Shown in pieces: positions 6,773-7,749 of a stretch of DNA of 7,749 nucleotides. Source of the stretch: Gammaproteobacteria bacterium (GTDB lineage Bacteria > Pseudomonadota > Gammaproteobacteria > Pseudomonadales > Halieaceae); assembly GCA_029859085.1 (NCBI GenBank), contig JAOUDU010000110.1, positions 1 to 7,749 of the forward strand, read 5' to 3'. A program made the position numbers and the translations under genes. The notes beneath the pieces were generated by a model. The model was given only the letters and a program-made list of their open reading frames with translations. It was not told where the DNA came from and ran no database searches. Each line of letters opens with the position of its first letter. Positions within the stretch are counted from its first letter, which is position 1.

Positions 6773-6809
6773 CTCCTGTGCAGGCTGGAAGGCGGGTATG
6801 CCACAGGAG
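6773..6809 (-). promoter_or_regulatory. Inverted repeat that can mask the ribosome-binding site of the membrane-protein gene
   Basis: CTCCTGTG (6773-6780) and CACAGGAG (6802-6809) are perfect complementary 8-nt arms with a 21-nt loop. In the minus-strand mRNA the downstream arm contains the AGGAG ribosome-binding site at 6773-6777. If transcription starts upstream of 6809, the hairpin would sequester it. This suggests temperature- or factor-dependent translation; that function is inference. Confidence 0.45.
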
Positions 6810-6820
6810 ATTAGCATATG

Positions 6821-6849
6821 TTGACAGTGGCGGCCCCTGTCACTAAAAT
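6821..6849 (+). promoter_or_regulatory. Near-consensus sigma70 promoter of tRNA-Ala
   Basis: TTGACA (6821-6826, perfect) and TAAAAT (6844-6849, five of six) are separated by exactly 17 bp. A GC-rich discriminator (GCGCAGC) follows, as in ppGpp-controlled stable-RNA promoters. The start should fall near 6856, giving a leader of about 60 nt before the mature tRNA at 6916. Confidence 0.8.
6822..6842. promoter_or_regulatory. 21-bp palindrome overlapping the -35 and spacer of the tRNA promoter
   Basis: Arms TGACAG (6822-6827) and CTGTCA (6837-6842) enclose a centre that is also symmetric (GGC at 6829-6831, GCC at 6833-6835). Nine of ten base pairs match around the central base 6832; only 6828/6836 mismatch. 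Its position over the -35 and spacer is typical of a repressor operator. No cognate regulator is encoded in the window. Confidence 0.4.
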
Positions 6850-6859
6850 GCGCAGCTCA

Positions 6860-6900
6860 TCATTGATCAGGTCCAGATAAAACTCCAGCATGATCAATGA
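6860..6900 (+). repeat. 10-bp inverted repeat in the tRNA-Ala leader
   Basis: TCATTGATCA (6860-6869) and TGATCAATGA (6891-6900) are perfect inverted arms with a 21-nt spacer, lying wholly between the predicted transcription start and the mature tRNA 5' end. The leader RNA should form a stable hairpin 15 nt before the tRNA. No U-run follows, so attenuation by intrinsic termination is unlikely. A processing or precursor-stability role is possible. Confidence 0.5.
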
Positions 6901-6915
6901 GTTACACCCGAATAC

Positions 6916-6991
6916 GGGGCTATAGCTCAGCTGGGAGAGCGGTTGCATGGCATGCAACAGGTCAGCGGTTCGATCCCGCTTAGCTCCACCA
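6916..6991 (+). tRNA. tRNA-Ala, anticodon GGC
   Basis: A complete 76-nt cloverleaf with encoded CCA. The acceptor stem GGGGCTA pairs with TAGCTCC and includes G3:U70, the alanine identity pair. The D arm is GCTC/GAGC with an AGCTGGGA loop. The anticodon stem GTTGC/GCAAC encloses ATGGCAT, placing GGC at 34-36. The variable loop is AGGTC, and the T arm AGCGG/CCGCT carries TTCGATC. The GGC anticodon reads GCC and GCU codons. It has its own promoter and terminator and appears to be a single-gene transcription unit. All positions look intact. Confidence 0.97.
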
Positions 6992-7001
6992 CACAAAAAA
7001 G

Positions 7002-7030
7002 GCAACATCCACACGGGTGTTGCTTTTTTT
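7002..7030 (+). terminator. Intrinsic terminator of tRNA-Ala
   Basis: GCAACATCC (7002-7010) pairs with GGGTGTTGC (7015-7023) across an ACAC loop, with one G-U wobble, followed by seven T (7024-7030). Six A upstream (6995-7000) mirror the T-run, so the element is nearly symmetric. It starts ten nt past the tRNA 3' end. The A-run could also let it act on the opposite strand. Confidence 0.9.
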
Positions 7031-7043
7031 ATGCACCGTCCTG

Positions 7044-7091
7044 GAACCGCTGACCATGTCAGCGCAGGATGGCCTGCCCGTTCGATCCCGC
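7044..7091. repeat. tRNA-Ala-derived inverted and interrupted repeat
   Basis: GAACCGCTGACC (7044-7055) is the exact reverse complement of tRNA-Ala bases 6960-6971. Directly after it, GTCAGCG (7058-7064) and GTTCGATCCCGC (7080-7091) together reproduce tRNA bases 6961-6979 without mismatch, but split by a 15-bp insert. The two copies can fold together: CGCTGAC/GTCAGCG with a CAT loop, then GAAC/GTTC closing around the insert, which itself contains CAGG/CCTG. It may be a remnant of a tRNA duplication or of a tRNA-targeted recombination site. Confidence 0.55.
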
Positions 7092-7094
7092 CGT

Positions 7095-7346
7095 TTAAAC
7101 GCGCCTTACCACCCGGTTGTCCCTGTAGGCATCTTCCGATATCACCAGCATCTCGACACCGGCGCTCGCTTGCATGTCACGCATCGCGCCGTCTATCAAC
7201 TGCAGCATTTCGCTAACGGTGATGCATCCCTGCTCCTTCCTCGCCAGCTTGCGGGCCAGGCGGTGCGCCAGGATGTGCTTCTGCGCATCGTTCAGTATCA
7301 GCCCCTCGGCGGCCATTCGGAGCTTCTCGGTCTGTGTTGCACCCAT
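7095..7346 (-). CDS. Hypothetical 83-aa protein
   Basis: I do not recognise this protein. It is charged and mostly helical: residues about 7-40 are rich in Arg, Lys, Ala and Leu (AQKHILAHRLARKLARKEQG). A second predicted helix, SEMLQLIDGAMRDMQAS, spans 45-61, and it ends with a short strand-like EMLVISEDAYRD and a basic VVRRV tail. No signal peptide, membrane segment or metal motif is seen. GGGGA lies about five nt before the ATG at 7346. Third codon positions are strongly GC-rich, as in the neighbouring genes, which supports a real gene. It is 223 nt downstream of the nuclease fragment on the same strand. A small nucleic-acid-binding or regulatory protein is conceivable but unsupported. Confidence 0.6.
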   Translation of the reverse strand: MGATQTEKLRMAAEGLILNDAQKHILAHRLARKLARKEQGCITVSEMLQLIDGAMRDMQASAGVEMLVISEDAYRDNRVVRRV

Positions 7347-7435
7347 AGTAATCCCCTTTTCCCGACGCTTTCCCGGTCGGTGTTATTGCAGCGCCCAAAC
7401 TCGAGCCTAGGGGCGGGCCCCCGGCCGATCAATCC

Positions 7436-7455
7436 GGGCATATGCCCCAATTGGG
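7436..7455. repeat. Two overlapping perfect palindromes between the nuclease and 83-aa genes
   Basis: GGGCATATGCCC (7436-7447) and CCCAATTGGG (7446-7455) are both perfectly self-complementary and share two bases. A third GC-rich symmetric stretch (GGGGCGGGCCCCC, around 7410-7422) lies nearby. They occupy the 223-nt gap upstream of the 83-aa gene, which otherwise shows no clear promoter or terminator. Operator or structural DNA is possible; no U-run supports a terminator. Confidence 0.35.
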
Positions 7456-7569
7456 TGGTGCTGCGAAGGCGCGGTAGAAAGTGCATGTTCATTGTGTGAC
7501 GCCAGTTGCCGGCATTCAGGAGATTGATTTCATCGAGTACCGGGCCTGTGCGCCGGGTGTCTCCCGACA

Positions 7570-7749
7570 TCACGGCTTCCCGTATTTCTGCTGCCGGCGC
7601 CACTCCCATGGCGGTACCGGGTTTGGCTCGGCCCACAGCCCCAGTCTCTCGGCCCGCGCCTTGTCTTCAGCTGCTTCCAGCAGGTGCTCATCCGGCGCGT
7701 AATAGCGGTACCACCAGGCGTGCCCCGCGGCGACCATGGCCAGGTTGAT
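7570..7749 (-). CDS. Staphylococcal-nuclease-like (thermonuclease family) protein, C-terminal fragment
   Basis: The last 59 codons and stop of a gene that enters from the right edge. The translation includes INLAMVAAGHAWWYRYYAPD, then an alanine/glutamate-rich helix (LLEAAEDKARAERLGLW) and PVPPWEWRRQQ. This is the characteristic C-terminal part of bacterial SNase/TNase-fold proteins: the LVxxGxAWxYxxY strand, then EAxARxxxxGLW and P-W-x-W-R. These are usually Ca-dependent nucleases and often exported. The N-terminal half with the catalytic Arg/Glu residues and any signal peptide lies outside, so activity cannot be judged. The stop TGA overlaps an ATG of a doubtful frame by one base. The 83-aa gene follows 223 nt downstream. 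Confidence 0.85.
   Translation of the reverse strand: MNLAMVAAGHAWWYRYYAPDEHLLEAAEDKARAERLGLWAEPNPVPPWEWRRQQKYGKP

Noticed and set aside
6811..7014. Minus-strand 67-aa frame containing GAKRDRTADLLHAMQ across tRNA-Ala
   Set aside because: It is the antisense translation of the tRNA gene, a well-known kind of false protein prediction. The tRNA is complete and has its own promoter and terminator.
7298..7570. Minus-strand 90-aa frame starting MSGDTRRTG, with its ATG overlapping the nuclease stop (TGATG)
   Set aside because: The overlap hints at coupling, but the product is Arg/Pro-rich without recognisable features, it crosses the palindrome cluster, and its end overlaps the better-supported 83-aa gene.

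Overview
The window looks like a chromosomal, mostly housekeeping segment of a GC-rich gammaproteobacterium. The DusA, TruC and GltX proteins read closest to the Pseudomonas/marine-gammaproteobacterial type. From memory, a tRNA-Ala(GGC) near gltX is also a Pseudomonas-like arrangement. A Cellvibrionales/Halieaceae-type marine bacterium is my guess, but no species can be named from this sequence alone.

Left block (1-3163, minus strand): an apparent four-gene transcription unit runs cysteine synthase > short-chain dehydrogenase/reductase > dusA > tal, with tal leaving the window at the left edge. It starts from a good sigma70-type promoter (TTGGTA, 17-bp spacer, GATAAT). Genes are close or overlapping; dusA and tal overlap by 11 nt. 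dusA has no ATG, GTG or TTG early enough to encode its expected N-terminus.

Middle block (3202-6350, plus strand): truC (tRNA pseudouridine-65 synthase), gltX (glutamyl-tRNA synthetase) and a protein with two glutaredoxin/GST-N-like domains lie head to tail. There are 33 nt between truC and gltX and 3 nt between gltX and the redox gene. Two tRNA-modification genes (dusA, truC), an aminoacyl-tRNA synthetase and a tRNA gene make this a translation-centred neighbourhood.

Right block (6388-7749): a small four-helix membrane protein (DUF4345-like, minus strand) is divergent from a complete tRNA-Ala(GGC). The tRNA gene has a near-consensus promoter, a structured leader and a strong intrinsic terminator. 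A palindrome overlaps the tRNA promoter, and a hairpin can mask the ribosome-binding site of the membrane-protein gene. Just past the terminator is a short structure built from inverted and interrupted copies of the tRNA T-arm region. Then come an unrecognised 83-aa gene and the C-terminal end of a staphylococcal-nuclease-like protein, both on the minus strand.

I see no CRISPR array, insertion sequence, toxin-antitoxin pair or defence cassette. The points of interest are gene-start anomalies, lost zinc ligands in GltX, RNA/DNA secondary structures around the tRNA gene, and the tRNA-derived repeat.
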